This document shows, in pieces, positions 27,301-39,392 of a stretch of 64,000 nucleotides of DNA; position 1 is the stretch's first letter, and each line of letters opens with the position of its first letter. Under the pieces are notes generated by a model. The model was given only the letters and a program-made list of their open reading frames with translations, ran no database searches and was not told the DNA's origin. Location of the stretch: the NCBI GenBank assembly GCA_905182985.1, contig CAJJDN010000070.1, positions 139,673 to 203,672 on the forward strand, read 5' to 3'. Origin of the DNA: Paramecium sonneborni. Taxonomy: Eukaryota > Ciliophora > Oligohymenophorea > Peniculida > Parameciidae. Made by a program: the position numbers and the translations under genes.

Positions 27301-27595
27301 ACACAACATTTTCTTCTCTGTTTAAGCATTATCCTAAAGTTGATTATCCTTCTTATAAACTACGATCAGAACATTAGAATCCTTTAAAAGACCTTTCTGA
27401 AACTACAATCTTTGCAATGTATTCGGATATAACAAATAATGTTGAGCCTGACTGAGTTTATTATATTATCTGACATAGAAAATCTACATTTCTTATATCT
27501 TCAATGAATTAATAAATTGCCTATTCTGCTATTTACTTACTCTATTATCTTAATAACTATAATTACTTCCAATGTTCTTGAAAAGCAGCAATCAT
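24350..27595 (-). CDS. Exportin-like nuclear transport receptor (XPO7/XPO4 type), 1063 aa
   Basis: A long all-helical HEAT-repeat protein, whose expected role is RanGTP-dependent nuclear export. The N-terminus resembles importin-beta/exportin family starts: AEQAIYQFIEDIRNVDFLCQ followed by an AlaX-rich second helix and ISEYIAKIVVSE. Many paired Leu/Ile-rich helices follow throughout. The length of 1063 fits exportin-7 and exportin-4 (about 1090-1150). Introns of 31 and 23 nt (GTT...TAG and GTA...TAG) give 1064 codons in one frame. The subfamily cannot be fixed by eye. It ends 42 bases from the start of the next minus-strand gene. Confidence 0.7.
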
Positions 27596-27984
27596 TGCAT
27601 AAGGAATCGAAATTTTGTAAATTCATTTCAATTTAAATTATCAATTAATTTTATAAATAATTTTTTATGGAAAACAATATTTTCTAGGAATTTTATTTCA
27701 AATCTAAATCAATCATTAATCATTCATCAATGATAAATAATTTTTTTTTTATAAAAATAATTCAAATTAATATTAATATTAATCAATGAATATAAGAAAA
27801 ATTGATAAACTCCTCTTTAATATTATACATATCCTCTCAAATTGAATTTATCATTAGTTTTAATATCACAATCAATTTATAATATTATAAATTGATATCA
27901 TGTAATAGCTTTATTTCTAAATTTAATTCGATAATAGTTTGATAGAAATTATTAATATTTATATAACTCAGAATCATTTCATTT
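27596..27984. other. Divergent intergenic region
   Basis: It lies between the starts of the exportin (minus) and the B-box-like gene (plus), so it should contain two promoters. It is AT-rich with several short direct A/T runs and no defined element that I can name. Confidence 0.45.
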
Positions 27985-28761
27985 ATGTTCAAAAATTTTA
28001 TAAAAAAGGAGGCCTTATGTGAATTACATCAAAGCTAAATATAATTTTTAAATATTTCCAATGATTCACTAAAAGGAAAAAGAGCTTTGTGTGAAGAATG
28101 CGATTTAGATAAACCAATTAGCTTGAAAAAAGGATAACAAATTTTAAATAATCTAGAAGAATTTGTTAAATAAACAATTTAGTAAAGAACAACTTAAATA
28201 TATTAAACAATCAATTCTGAAATAGAAAATTTAGAAAAAGAATTTAAATAGTTCATGTTTAGGATTAAAAATTAAATAAATGAAATTATAAAAAATAATG
28301 CACTTACCCCATTTGAGAAATATAAAGAATAGGAAGTTTTTACAACTTCTAATTATCAAGATATTGCTGAACTTTTATAAAGTTACTATTCTATCAAGGA
28401 GAATAAATATATTATAACAGAAGGATTAGAAAAATGTGTTCAAAATGTTATAAAAAATTATCAATAACATCTCAAAGAAATCTAGCAGACAAGAAAATAT
28501 TTTCAATAAAGTTGCAATTCTTATGAAATTAATAATGAATATGTAGAGATTTAGATATATGAAGAAGTTTAACTCATAGAATGTAATTTAGAAACAAACT
28601 TAAAATACATATTTGATTTGTTCTACTGTAATTAAGATAGCTAGGATTTAAAGTGTTATTATAAAAATAAATTAATCGAAAATATGAATTAAACTTTGAG
28701 AGAAATTAAATAGTAAGATTAAAGTAACATTATGCCTTTAATTATCAAGAGAGTTATTTGA
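27985..28761 (+). CDS. B-box-like zinc-binding coiled-coil protein, 258 aa
   Basis: An intronless frame of 259 codons. The N-terminus contains CELHQS and, about 25 residues later, CEECDLDKPIS, a partial Cys/His ligand set like that of the B-box-plus-coiled-coil proteins common in Paramecium. Long Glu/Lys/Gln-rich helices follow, with several scattered Cys. Function is not known. The ligand set looks incomplete for a full B-box, so zinc binding is only likely. Confidence 0.6.
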
Positions 28762-28797
28762 TATTTTAATTTATTTATAATTAATAAATCCTTGTAA

Positions 28798-29043
28798 ATG
28801 TCAAGCCAGTTTCCTTAATAAAGCTAGGATATTTTTGATTTACAAACAAGGATTAGAATACTTACCAGATGAAAAAATGGTAAAAAGGAAAATCATGTTA
28901 TTTTTGGAATAATTGTTTTGATTTGCTTTTTAATTTAAATATTTTTTTTTATATATTATTACATAAAGTAGGTGAAAATTATCCATTAAGATATTTATAA
29001 CAGCATTAATATATTGTAATTATTTAATAGATATAACAAATGA
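28798..29043 (+). pseudogene. Possible tail-anchored membrane ORF with in-frame TGA
   Basis: A frame starting MSSQFPQQSQDIFDLQTRIR is followed by TGA at 28870-28872. In the same frame it continues with KKENHVIFGIIVLICFLIQIF, a clear membrane helix near the end. I found no GT...AG pair that removes the TGA. It could be a decayed gene, a sequence error, or chance. Small tail-anchored proteins have this layout, but no family was recognised. Confidence 0.22.
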
Positions 29044-29061
29044 TCTCAAAAGAGTATAATT

Positions 29062-29617
29062 TCAGACTTAAGTTATTGAATTTTATTCTACCTCATCTGT
29101 TGGTCTGCTTTTTACATTCAATTACATTTCTTAATCATTTATCTACTACTCCTATTTTTATAGTTAAACTATTTTTTATTGATTTGATGAGTCTTAGGTA
29201 AGGAAATTTTCAAGAAATTGCAGAAATAATGTATTTTCTATTTGTTTATTTAAAGAAATATTGAGAAAGTTATCGCCTAATTTCTATTAAGAAAAAAAAT
29301 ATACTTCAACAAAATATTATTCTTGCTACTATGAAGGATTTTATAATTGTTAGTAAATTAATTAACAAATCTCTTAATTTGTTACTTCATCATCTTCAGG
29401 AATATGTATAGTTTAGAATTTTTGCTCTTCCCATATTTTTTTAGATGTCTAAGTAATAATTCATAAATACTTATTTATATCTATTTTCTAATAGATCATC
29501 TTGAAAATCTTCAATTTATGGCACTGAATTATTTTTGTGCAAAAAGATCATTGGATGTTCGCTAAAGAATTATAATTTTAATTCAATTCCATTTTATTCT
29601 GAATTAGAGAAGGACAT
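29062..29617 (-). CDS. Unknown acidic/Gln-rich protein, 177 aa
   Basis: The ATG at 29617 begins MSFSNSEQNGIELKLQFF. One 22-nt GTA...TAG intron at 29449-29470 gives 178 codons. The N-terminal 90 residues look like a small globular domain (PMIFLHKNNSVPQIEDF, TIHIPEDDEVTNQEICQLI), and the C-terminus is Gln/Glu-rich and probably helical. No family was recognised. Confidence 0.6.
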
Positions 29618-29937
29618 TATAAAATAAAAAAATATACTAATTTATATTTATATATTTATTTTAATTATAAAAAAATATTATCATTTTATCAATAAGATTA
29701 TCTAGATCTAAATGAATTTTATTAAGTATGCTTATCTTCTAAGCTTTGATTTATATTTTTCTTAAATTAATTTTTTCTGATTTTCTTAATTTTAAATATT
29801 TCGTAAAATATTAATATTATTCTAACATATTAAACGTCTTCTATAATTTATTTAATATTGTTATTTTCATTATTAAATTAATTTTGTGTATAATCTTGAT
29901 ATTATTTAATGCCCCTTTAGAATGAAGTAAATTAAGT
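29618..29937. other. Gene-free stretch
   Basis: AT-rich sequence with no supportable feature. Confidence 0.4.
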
Positions 29938-30220
29938 TCATAAATAAATGAAAATATATGAGTTATTATTCATAAATGTTTCTTAGTCATCGTCAAAGTC
30001 CACATTGTTTAATTCAATTTATTTATGATAAACATTATTTATATCTTTTATAGAAACTACAGTAGTTTAGATTTAAGGTTCAATTACTTTTTCCTTTTTA
30101 TCAACTTCTTTTTTAAAAATGTTTCATCTTTAATCAAATCAAATATATACTCATTATAATCGCTACCGATCTTTCTTTTTCTTTTTTTTTAATTTATCTA
30201 ATTTAGTTTAGATTGCTCAT
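29938..30220 (-). CDS. Small Lys-rich protein of unknown function
   Basis: The start MSNLNQIRQIKKKEKERS at 30220 gives a very basic N-terminus, which may act as a nuclear signal. The C-terminal part (KEKVIEPQIQTTVVSIKDIN, then an acidic DFDDDQETF) is clearly protein-like but lies in another frame. A 43-nt intron ending AAG would connect them, longer than usual here. A truncated second copy lies at 31205-31459 because of the contig overlap. Confidence 0.4.
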
Positions 30221-30518
30221 TTCAAATCATTATTTGCTTTTTTAACATAATATTCAATGTGCCTTATTCATCTGCTAGTAATTACAATACCACTTCTGTT
30301 ACTTTTTGTTTATTATACACTAATATATACTTGATAGTGCATTTCGAGATTTTTGATATTTCTGGTGATTTCTTGTTCTTCTTTTCAATAAGTTTATTCT
30401 TTGGGAAAAAATGCTAAAATTTCAATCTGATTACCAATTTTAGGTTTGTTTTTCAGGTATAATTTATTGACTAGAATTTAGATTATCAGGAAAATCTAAA
30501 ATCATTTTAATATAATTA

Positions 30519-31203
30519 ATGAGCTTGATTTTAAAGCATCATCTAATATTACCAAATTTCAAACTTAATGAGACAATACCTTTCAAAAATTAAAAATCCA
30601 ACTCAATAACAACTTTGAGATCAGTATAAAAAACTTAGGCAACTTAAAAAAAGAGTCTTGATAAACATTAACCAACTGTAGAAATATAAGCAAATAAAAC
30701 TGATTTTACTTTTCCAGTTATTAACAAAACATCTCAAAAAGAAAAAACTTATAAACCTAACTTAACTATTAGAACAGCCTACACTGATGATAAAACAATA
30801 AAAGATTACTTGGATCATTTGAACACTTTAAGATCTTAGAAAAATACTTAAAAACAAAATAAATTTAAGAAAGTCAGAACTGAAACTGAAATCGTATAAT
30901 ATGGTGATATTAAGTTTAAAAAAGTAAAAGAAAACTCCATAAAAAAATCTGTTGCCTTAGTATCAAACATCAAGAATCCTTAATCTCATACTTATATCAA
31001 ATTTAGTGAGCAAATTTATGCACTTATTTTTAGTTTGGAAAATTTGAAGGTAATATTTTGATATTTATTAAAGAAATATATTAACAATGAAAGAAAATTA
31101 TTTTAAGTAATTAAGTAACTTATTGGATTAAAAAAAAATCTAAAAAAAGTTATACTAAAGCCAAATGGGGAAGAATTGGTAGAAATCTAAGATATTAGCA
31201 AAT
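30519..31203 (+). pseudogene. Truncated copy of the gene at 31758-32848 (assembly duplicate)
   Basis: It has the same start and first exon as the intact gene 1239 bases downstream, ending abruptly at the N at 31204. It is an artefact of unmerged contigs. Confidence 0.85.
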
Positions 31204-31204
31204 N

Positions 31205-31459
31205 TTATTCATAAATGTTTCTTAGTCATCGTCAAAGTCCACATTGTTTAATTCAATTTATTTATGATAAACATTATTTATATCTTTTATAGAAACTACA
31301 GTAGTTTAGATTTAAGGTTCAATTACTTTTTCCTTTTTATCAACTTCTTTTTTAAAAATGTTTCATCTTTAATCAAATCAAATATATACTCATTATAATC
31401 GCTACCGATCTTTCTTTTTCTTTTTTTTTAATTTATCTAATTTAGTTTAGATTGCTCAT
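31205..31459 (-). pseudogene. Truncated copy of the small Lys-rich gene (assembly duplicate)
   Basis: A copy of 29966-30220. It lacks the last codons, which lie only in the left contig. It is not an independent gene. Confidence 0.8.
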
Positions 31460-31757
31460 TTCAAATCATTATTTGCTTTTTTAACATAATATTCAATGTG
31501 CCTTATTCATCTGCTAGTAATTACAATACCACTTCTGTTACTTTTTGTTTATTATACACTAATATATACTTGATAGTGCATTTCGAGATTTTTGATATTT
31601 CTGGTGATTTCTTGTTCTTCTTTTCAATAAGTTTATTCTTTGGGAAAAAATGCTAAAATTTCAATCTGATTACCAATTTTAGGTTTGTTTTTCAGGTATA
31701 ATTTATTGACTAGAATTTAGATTATCAGGAAAATCTAAAATCATTTTAATATAATTA

Positions 31758-32848
31758 ATGAGCTTGATTTTAAAGCATCATCTAATATTACCAAATTTCA
31801 AACTTAATGAGACAATACCTTTCAAAAATTAAAAATCCAACTCAATAACAACTTTGAGATCAGTATAAAAAACTTAGGCAACTTAAAAAAAGAGTCTTGA
31901 TAAACATTAACCAACTGTAGAAATATAAGCAAATAAAACTGATTTTACTTTTCCAGTTATTAACAAAACATCTCAAAAAGAAAAAACTTATAAACCTAAC
32001 TTAACTATTAGAACAGCCTACACTGATGATAAAACAATAAAAGATTACTTGGATCATTTGAACACTTTAAGATCTTAGAAAAATACTTAAAAACAAAATA
32101 AATTTAAGAAAGTCAGAACTGAAACTGAAATCGTATAATATGGTGATATTAAGTTTAAAAAAGTAAAAGAAAACTCCATAAAAAAATCTGTTGCCTTAGT
32201 ATCAAACATCAAGAATCCTTAATCTCATACTTATATCAAATTTAGTGAGCAAATTTATGCACTTATTTTTAGTTTGGAAAATTTGAAGGTAATATTTTGA
32301 TATTTATTAAAGAAATATATTAACAATGAAAGAAAATTATTTTAAGTAATTAAGTAACTTATTGGATTAAAAAAAAATCTAAAAAAAGTTATACTAAAGC
32401 CAAATGGGGAAGAATTGGTAGAAATCTAAGATATTAGCAAATTATGTTGCGTAAGAGAGATTTAATATATAAATGGAGAATAAAAAATTGTGGACAAATT
32501 TGATTTATCACTTTATGATGATATGGTTTATTTGACAGACACAATAGACAATCTTTTATTGTCAAATGAAATTCATTCAATTAATAGAATTAGCGACAAT
32601 GTAATTATTGATTGAATTTAATATAGATCTAAAAGGAATCAGAACAGATTCTTAAAATTTAGCATTCTATGAATATGCCTAATGAAGAATAAAAATTATC
32701 AGCTCAAACATTGTCGATGCAAAGGTTTAAAATTCACGATGAAATTGAAACTATTGAGTAAAAATTAGGGCCTTTATAGTTGATATCAAGGAAAATAAGA
32801 TAAACTTCAATGGTGTTGAGTAGAGTTATAGGCAGTTTAAATGAATGA
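31758..32848 (+). CDS. Unknown protein, possibly doublecortin-like, 346 aa
   Basis: Introns at 32289-32312 (24 nt, AAG) and 32601-32626 (26 nt, TAG) give 347 codons from MSLILKHHLILPNFKLNE. The first half is basic and Thr/Lys-rich. The middle has KVILKPNGEELVEIQDISKL, VREIQYINGEQKIVDKFDLS and a VYL end, which is reminiscent of the beta-grasp doublecortin fold. The C-terminal 70 residues are helical. The doublecortin idea is only a guess from spacing. The stop lies 12 bases from the stop of the convergent PIP kinase gene. Confidence 0.6.
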
Positions 32849-32860
32849 GTATAATTTTTT

Positions 32861-34775
32861 TCAATTCGTAAATAAATGATCCTTTAAAAATTTTAAGAAT
32901 CTTTCGGCATAATCTCTTGGAGGTATTGCTGATATTGTTGGACCATAAATGACTCTTTTGGATAAGAATTCAAGTTTTTTTTTTGTGCTGAAATTTGTTA
33001 AGATATCAATTATGCCTATATATAAAGTGTATTAATTATCAACCGTTACCATCTTACTAAAATCATCAAATTAAGGATTTTCTGAATAAACAGAAGATTC
33101 ATTATCCATTAATTTATTGCCTTTAGCATGTAAACCTAATAATAGACTATAATCGATGATATCATTATCTTCAAAAAACTTGCAATCTTTTTCTAATTGA
33201 TTGAAAAAAAGCATTGATTTATTCTTATTGATATTCAGTTTTAAGTTTTTTTCTTTATCTGCTAAGAAATTCTAATCTTTTCTGGCAACAGTTGGATCGC
33301 TTGCTTTAAATAACAGTTTCTTACTTATCAACAGTATATCTTCCATAGGTTGAACCTTTTAAGTCATATCTAACATTAATTTCATGATTTGTTGAAAACA
33401 CATTGCTCATAATCACAAAATAAATAACTTTTTCTCTTAACATAGTCTAATATTTTATACCAATCTTATGCATTCCAAATAATCTTGTTTAAATGTTTAT
33501 AATACTTTATAATCAATGTTTCTGGATAATTTTTGAGATGGTAATAATAATTTCTCATAATTTATTTCAGAAATCGAAACTCTTAATGATGTATTGTTTT
33601 TAAAGTAAACTGCCCATCTGCTGTATAATAAAAAAAGCTTCCACTTTTTCCTGTCGATGTTAATTCTTATAGACAAGATAAATCTCCTTTAATTAAAGAT
33701 TGTAAAATAGATTCAGGACCAATACTTTTTAGATATTAATGATTGTCTATTCCATAAATAGTTCTAATACTATTAAATACTCGTGGAGCATAATCAAAGA
33801 ACTAACATACTTTAAAAGAGCTTTTATCACCTTATGCTCTTCTTGGTAGGAGTTCAAAATAATATTTTAATTTAAAATCTTTTGAACCAACTTCATAGTC
33901 ATCTGCTATATTAATACTGCTTACTGCCATTTGAATTCCGATCATCATATTTAATACTAAATTAAAGTTTTCATGTCCAAATGAAACACTAATTTTTGGT
34001 TTTTTCGTTTGTTTTTGATTTTTATTAGATGTTTACTTTCTTGGTATATTTATAATAGTGTGTAATCTTTATTCATTAATCTAATCAATAATGTCCATTT
34101 TTTATTGTTTTATTTGATTTTGATCAATTAATTCTCTCAATCTTTGAACCTCTTTACTGATTTCTTAAACTGATGTGATCATAGATTTATATTTATTTTT
34201 AAGTTAATCAGCATTCATTTAGTCTACAAATTAATAAAATTGATTTTTTTCATTTTCAATTTCAAAACTATGTTCTGTTTAACAAAATTGATCTTCCTCT
34301 TTAGGTTCAGAGGTATCTTGTTCAATTAATTTCTATGGAATTTATTAAAATAATGCTTTTTATTTAGTTTTGGGTTTCTGTTGTCCATAAAATGAAAAAT
34401 CCTAATTCTAATCATTTTTTATATGTTCAATTGATAGTTCATTAGAATGATTATAATTAAAGGATGCAAATTACTCTGAAGTAAAGAATTTATTAACTCC
34501 CTATTCGTTATTTAAATTATAATGGTTGTTTTCATCACTTTCATATTTAAAAAGACTAACAATAGGGGAATGGAGATTTTCAACTTAACTATTCCTTTAT
34601 TTTTATTCTTATTCAGTACTTCCTCTAATAAAATGAGGAAGTTGTTTTTCTTTTTTATTATCATCTTAATTCATAAATTCTAGTAATTGATCAAGTTTTT
34701 TTTCTATATTTTAAATATACCTAGATTGTTATTAAATGCTAAAATCTATAGTTTCAAGAGTAACACCTCTTCTAG
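32861..34775 (-). CDS. EF-hand/PIP5-kinase fusion, C-terminal part (left contig)
   Basis: This contig carries the true 3' end of the gene described at 34777-37150, including the last 47 residues and the stop at 32861. It shows the second half of the phosphatidylinositol phosphate kinase domain: YDLKGSTYGRYT, the Lys-Asp of ARKDQNF, IIDYSLLLGLH and the C-terminal AIPPRDYAERFLKFLKDHLF. Between GRYT and KDQNF the frame changes: either a 43-nt intron (GTAAGA...GCCAG) or a one-base error. It stops at the N at 34776 only because the contig ends there. Confidence 0.85.
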
Positions 34776-36550
34776 NGATATCAATTATGCCTATATATAA
34801 AGTGTATTAATTATCAACCGTTACCATCTTACTAAAATCATCAAATTAAGGATTTTCTGAATAAACAGAAGATTCATTATCCATTAATTTATTGCCTTTA
34901 GCATGTAAACCTAATAATAGACTATAATCGATGATATCATTATCTTCAAAAAACTTGCAATCTTTTTCTAATTGATTGAAAAAAAGCATTGATTTATTCT
35001 TATTGATATTCAGTTTTAAGTTTTTTTCTTTATCTGCTAAGAAATTCTAATCTTTTCTGGCAACAGTTGGATCGCTTGCTTTAAATAACAGTTTCTTACT
35101 TATCAACAGTATATCTTCCATAGGTTGAACCTTTTAAGTCATATCTAACATTAATTTCATGATTTGTTGAAAACACATTGCTCATAATCACAAAATAAAT
35201 AACTTTTTCTCTTAACATAGTCTAATATTTTATACCAATCTTATGCATTCCAAATAATCTTGTTTAAATGTTTATAATACTTTATAATCAATGTTTCTGG
35301 ATAATTTTTGAGATGGTAATAATAATTTCTCATAATTTATTTCAGAAATCGAAACTCTTAATGATGTATTGTTTTTAAAGTAAACTGCCCATCTGCTGTA
35401 TAATAAAAAAAGCTTCCACTTTTTCCTGTCGATGTTAATTCTTATAGACAAGATAAATCTCCTTTAATTAAAGATTGTAAAATAGATTCAGGACCAATAC
35501 TTTTTAGATATTAATGATTGTCTATTCCATAAATAGTTCTAATACTATTAAATACTCGTGGAGCATAATCAAAGAACTAACATACTTTAAAAGAGCTTTT
35601 ATCACCTTATGCTCTTCTTGGTAGGAGTTCAAAATAATATTTTAATTTAAAATCTTTTGAACCAACTTCATAGTCATCTGCTATATTAATACTGCTTACT
35701 GCCATTTGAATTCCGATCATCATATTTAATACTAAATTAAAGTTTTCATGTCCAAATGAAACACTAATTTTTGGTTTTTTCGTTTGTTTTTGATTTTTAT
35801 TAGATGTTTACTTTCTTGGTATATTTATAATAGTGTGTAATCTTTATTCATTAATCTAATCAATAATGTCCATTTTTTATTGTTTTATTTGATTTTGATC
35901 AATTAATTCTCTCAATCTTTGAACCTCTTTACTGATTTCTTAAACTGATGTGATCATAGATTTATATTTATTTTTAAGTTAATCAGCATTCATTTAGTCT
36001 ACAAATTAATAAAATTGATTTTTTTCATTTTCAATTTCAAAACTATGTTCTGTTTAACAAAATTGATCTTCCTCTTTAGGTTCAGAGGTATCTTGTTCAA
36101 TTAATTTCTATGGAATTTATTAAAATAATGCTTTTTATTTAGTTTTGGGTTTCTGTTGTCCATAAAATGAAAAATCCTAATTCTAATCATTTTTTATATG
36201 TTCAATTGATAGTTCATTAGAATGATTATAATTAAAGGATGCAAATTACTCTGAAGTAAAGAATTTATTAACTCCCTATTCGTTATTTAAATTATAATGG
36301 TTGTTTTCATCACTTTCATATTTAAAAAGACTAACAATAGGGGAATGGAGATTTTCAACTTAACTATTCCTTTATTTTTATTCTTATTCAGTACTTCCTC
36401 TAATAAAATGAGGAAGTTGTTTTTCTTTTTTATTATCATCTTAATTCATAAATTCTAGTAATTGATCAAGTTTTTTTTCTATATTTTAAATATACCTAGA
36501 TTGTTATTAAATGCTAAAATCTATAGTTTCAAGAGTAACACCTCTTCTAG
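33002..36550. repeat. Contig-overlap duplicate: 33002-34775 equals 34777-36550
   Basis: The 1774 bases left of the N at 34776 recur to its right. Both lie inside the PIP kinase gene. Part of this segment (33499-34775) is present a third time because of the next overlap. Confidence 0.9.
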
Positions 36551-37150
36551 CGAAGTCAAATATTTCTAAGAGTGCTGGATCAGCTATAACAGAATCTTAA
36601 TATTATTATAATGTAACTCTGTCAGCTTGGTCAACATCCATGGTTTTGAAAATTAATTTTATTCTTTAGTCAATCTATTTCTTAGTTTCGCTGGTTAAAT
36701 TTTATCCAGTCATGGCTATCCAGCTATTAATTACTCCTTACATTGTATCATTGAATTCAGCTGATGTAAAGCTTCCAACCTTGTTTTTATCAATCAACTT
36801 AAAACTAATCTCAGCCTTTTCTCTGGCATCTCCATGACTTACTTTATCAAAATAAAGAGCGAAATCTTCAAATCGAATCTAAATAGATTTCATTTAAAAC
36901 ATACCTTACCATCTTTATCATCATCCATAATGAGAAAGATTCTATCTGATAAATGTAGCATAGTACCCATCCCAAGTAAACCCAAATTATCTCGAAATTA
37001 AAACTTAGTCACAAAATTAGAACCCTATGACATTCTGGCAAATCTAGTTTTTAATTCTATCAATTCAGTTTCTGTAAGTCTTGTTAATTTTCCTAATTTA
37101 TTTATTTCTTCTCTTTAAGTGTTTGTTTTTTATTTCCTTGAACAGCACAT
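34777..37150 (-). CDS. EF-hand/phosphatidylinositol-phosphate 5-kinase fusion, about 810 aa in total
   Basis: The protein starts MCCSRKQKTNTQREE, whose two Cys could be lipidated. An EF-hand region follows: a canonical loop at about residues 76-87 (DDDKDGKIRFED) and two degenerate ones (DKNKVGSFTSAE, and DVDQADRVTLQQ lacking key ligands), like neuronal calcium sensors. A long Gln/Lys-rich linker leads to a PIP kinase domain, with DYEVGSKDFKLKYYF, GKSGSFFYYTADGQF (ATP-binding Gly loop) and RFLKQIMRNYYYHLKNYPET here, and DLKGST and DYSLLLG further on. All look active. The enzyme would make PI(4,5)P2 at membranes under calcium control. A 31-nt intron follows the first EF loop. The last 47 residues lie only in the left contig (32861-33001). 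Confidence 0.88.
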
Positions 37151-39392
37151 TTAATTTATTTAATTATTATAATTAATGTAGTAATTGTTTCATTACTGTT
37201 TACTTTCTAAATCACATATTAAATTCAATATTGTCATTCTATTTGATCAAAAAATTAATATTTATCATTCCCTTAGTCTTATTTTGACTTTCAACTAAAA
37301 AGAGTCTGCATAACAGGATCTTAATCAGAGTANATAATACTTTATAATCAATGTTTCTGGATAATTTTTGAGATGGTAATAATAATTTCTCATAATTTAT
37401 TTCAGAAATCGAAACTCTTAATGATGTATTGTTTTTAAAGTAAACTGCCCATCTGCTGTATAATAAAAAAAGCTTCCACTTTTTCCTGTCGATGTTAATT
37501 CTTATAGACAAGATAAATCTCCTTTAATTAAAGATTGTAAAATAGATTCAGGACCAATACTTTTTAGATATTAATGATTGTCTATTCCATAAATAGTTCT
37601 AATACTATTAAATACTCGTGGAGCATAATCAAAGAACTAACATACTTTAAAAGAGCTTTTATCACCTTATGCTCTTCTTGGTAGGAGTTCAAAATAATAT
37701 TTTAATTTAAAATCTTTTGAACCAACTTCATAGTCATCTGCTATATTAATACTGCTTACTGCCATTTGAATTCCGATCATCATATTTAATACTAAATTAA
37801 AGTTTTCATGTCCAAATGAAACACTAATTTTTGGTTTTTTCGTTTGTTTTTGATTTTTATTAGATGTTTACTTTCTTGGTATATTTATAATAGTGTGTAA
37901 TCTTTATTCATTAATCTAATCAATAATGTCCATTTTTTATTGTTTTATTTGATTTTGATCAATTAATTCTCTCAATCTTTGAACCTCTTTACTGATTTCT
38001 TAAACTGATGTGATCATAGATTTATATTTATTTTTAAGTTAATCAGCATTCATTTAGTCTACAAATTAATAAAATTGATTTTTTTCATTTTCAATTTCAA
38101 AACTATGTTCTGTTTAACAAAATTGATCTTCCTCTTTAGGTTCAGAGGTATCTTGTTCAATTAATTTCTATGGAATTTATTAAAATAATGCTTTTTATTT
38201 AGTTTTGGGTTTCTGTTGTCCATAAAATGAAAAATCCTAATTCTAATCATTTTTTATATGTTCAATTGATAGTTCATTAGAATGATTATAATTAAAGGAT
38301 GCAAATTACTCTGAAGTAAAGAATTTATTAACTCCCTATTCGTTATTTAAATTATAATGGTTGTTTTCATCACTTTCATATTTAAAAAGACTAACAATAG
38401 GGGAATGGAGATTTTCAACTTAACTATTCCTTTATTTTTATTCTTATTCAGTACTTCCTCTAATAAAATGAGGAAGTTGTTTTTCTTTTTTATTATCATC
38501 TTAATTCATAAATTCTAGTAATTGATCAAGTTTTTTTTCTATATTTTAAATATACCTAGATTGTTATTAAATGCTAAAATCTATAGTTTCAAGAGTAACA
38601 CCTCTTCTAGCGAAGTCAAATATTTCTAAGAGTGCTGGATCAGCTATAACAGAATCTTAATATTATTATAATGTAACTCTGTCAGCTTGGTCAACATCCA
38701 TGGTTTTGAAAATTAATTTTATTCTTTAGTCAATCTATTTCTTAGTTTCGCTGGTTAAATTTTATCCAGTCATGGCTATCCAGCTATTAATTACTCCTTA
38801 CATTGTATCATTGAATTCAGCTGATGTAAAGCTTCCAACCTTGTTTTTATCAATCAACTTAAAACTAATCTCAGCCTTTTCTCTGGCATCTCCATGACTT
38901 ACTTTATCAAAATAAAGAGCGAAATCTTCAAATCGAATCTAAATAGATTTCATTTAAAACATACCTTACCATCTTTATCATCATCCATAATGAGAAAGAT
39001 TCTATCTGATAAATGTAGCATAGTACCCATCCCAAGTAAACCCAAATTATCTCGAAATTAAAACTTAGTCACAAAATTAGAACCCTATGACATTCTGGCA
39101 AATCTAGTTTTTAATTCTATCAATTCAGTTTCTGTAAGTCTTGTTAATTTTCCTAATTTATTTATTTCTTCTCTTTAAGTGTTTGTTTTTTATTTCCTTG
39201 AACAGCACATTTAATTTATTTAATTATTATAATTAATGTAGTAATTGTTTCATTACTGTTTACTTTCTAAATCACATATTAAATTCAATATTGTCATTCT
39301 ATTTGATCAAAAAATTAATATTTATCATTCCCTTAGTCTTATTTTGACTTTCAACTAAAAAGAGTCTGCATAACAGGATCTTAATCAGAGTA
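35274..39392. repeat. Contig-overlap duplicate: 35274-37332 equals 37334-39392
   Basis: The 2059 bases left of the N at 37333 recur to its right, including the 5' half of the PIP kinase gene and its upstream flank. Together with the previous overlap this makes 33499-34775 appear three times. Confidence 0.9.
37334..39210 (-). pseudogene. Second copy of the 5' part of the PIP kinase gene (assembly duplicate)
   Basis: It has the same start (ATG at 39210), EF-hand region, linker and beginning of the kinase domain as at 34777-37150, ending at the N at 37333. It is the copy that is contiguous with the upstream flank. It is not a paralogue: the sequence is identical where compared. Confidence 0.85.

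Larger units (their letters stand above)
29966..32442. repeat. Contig-overlap duplicate: 29966-31203 equals 31205-32442
   Basis: The 1238 bases left of the N at 31204 recur directly to its right, identical where compared. The left copy cuts a plus-strand gene after its first exon region; the right copy carries the gene to its stop. This indicates overlapping contigs placed end to end. Confidence 0.9.

Noticed and set aside
29938..30220. Programmed -1 frameshift at an A AAA AAG slippery run
   Set aside because: The run is there, but a 43-nt intron ending AAG also explains the frame change, and the first part of the gene is weakly supported.
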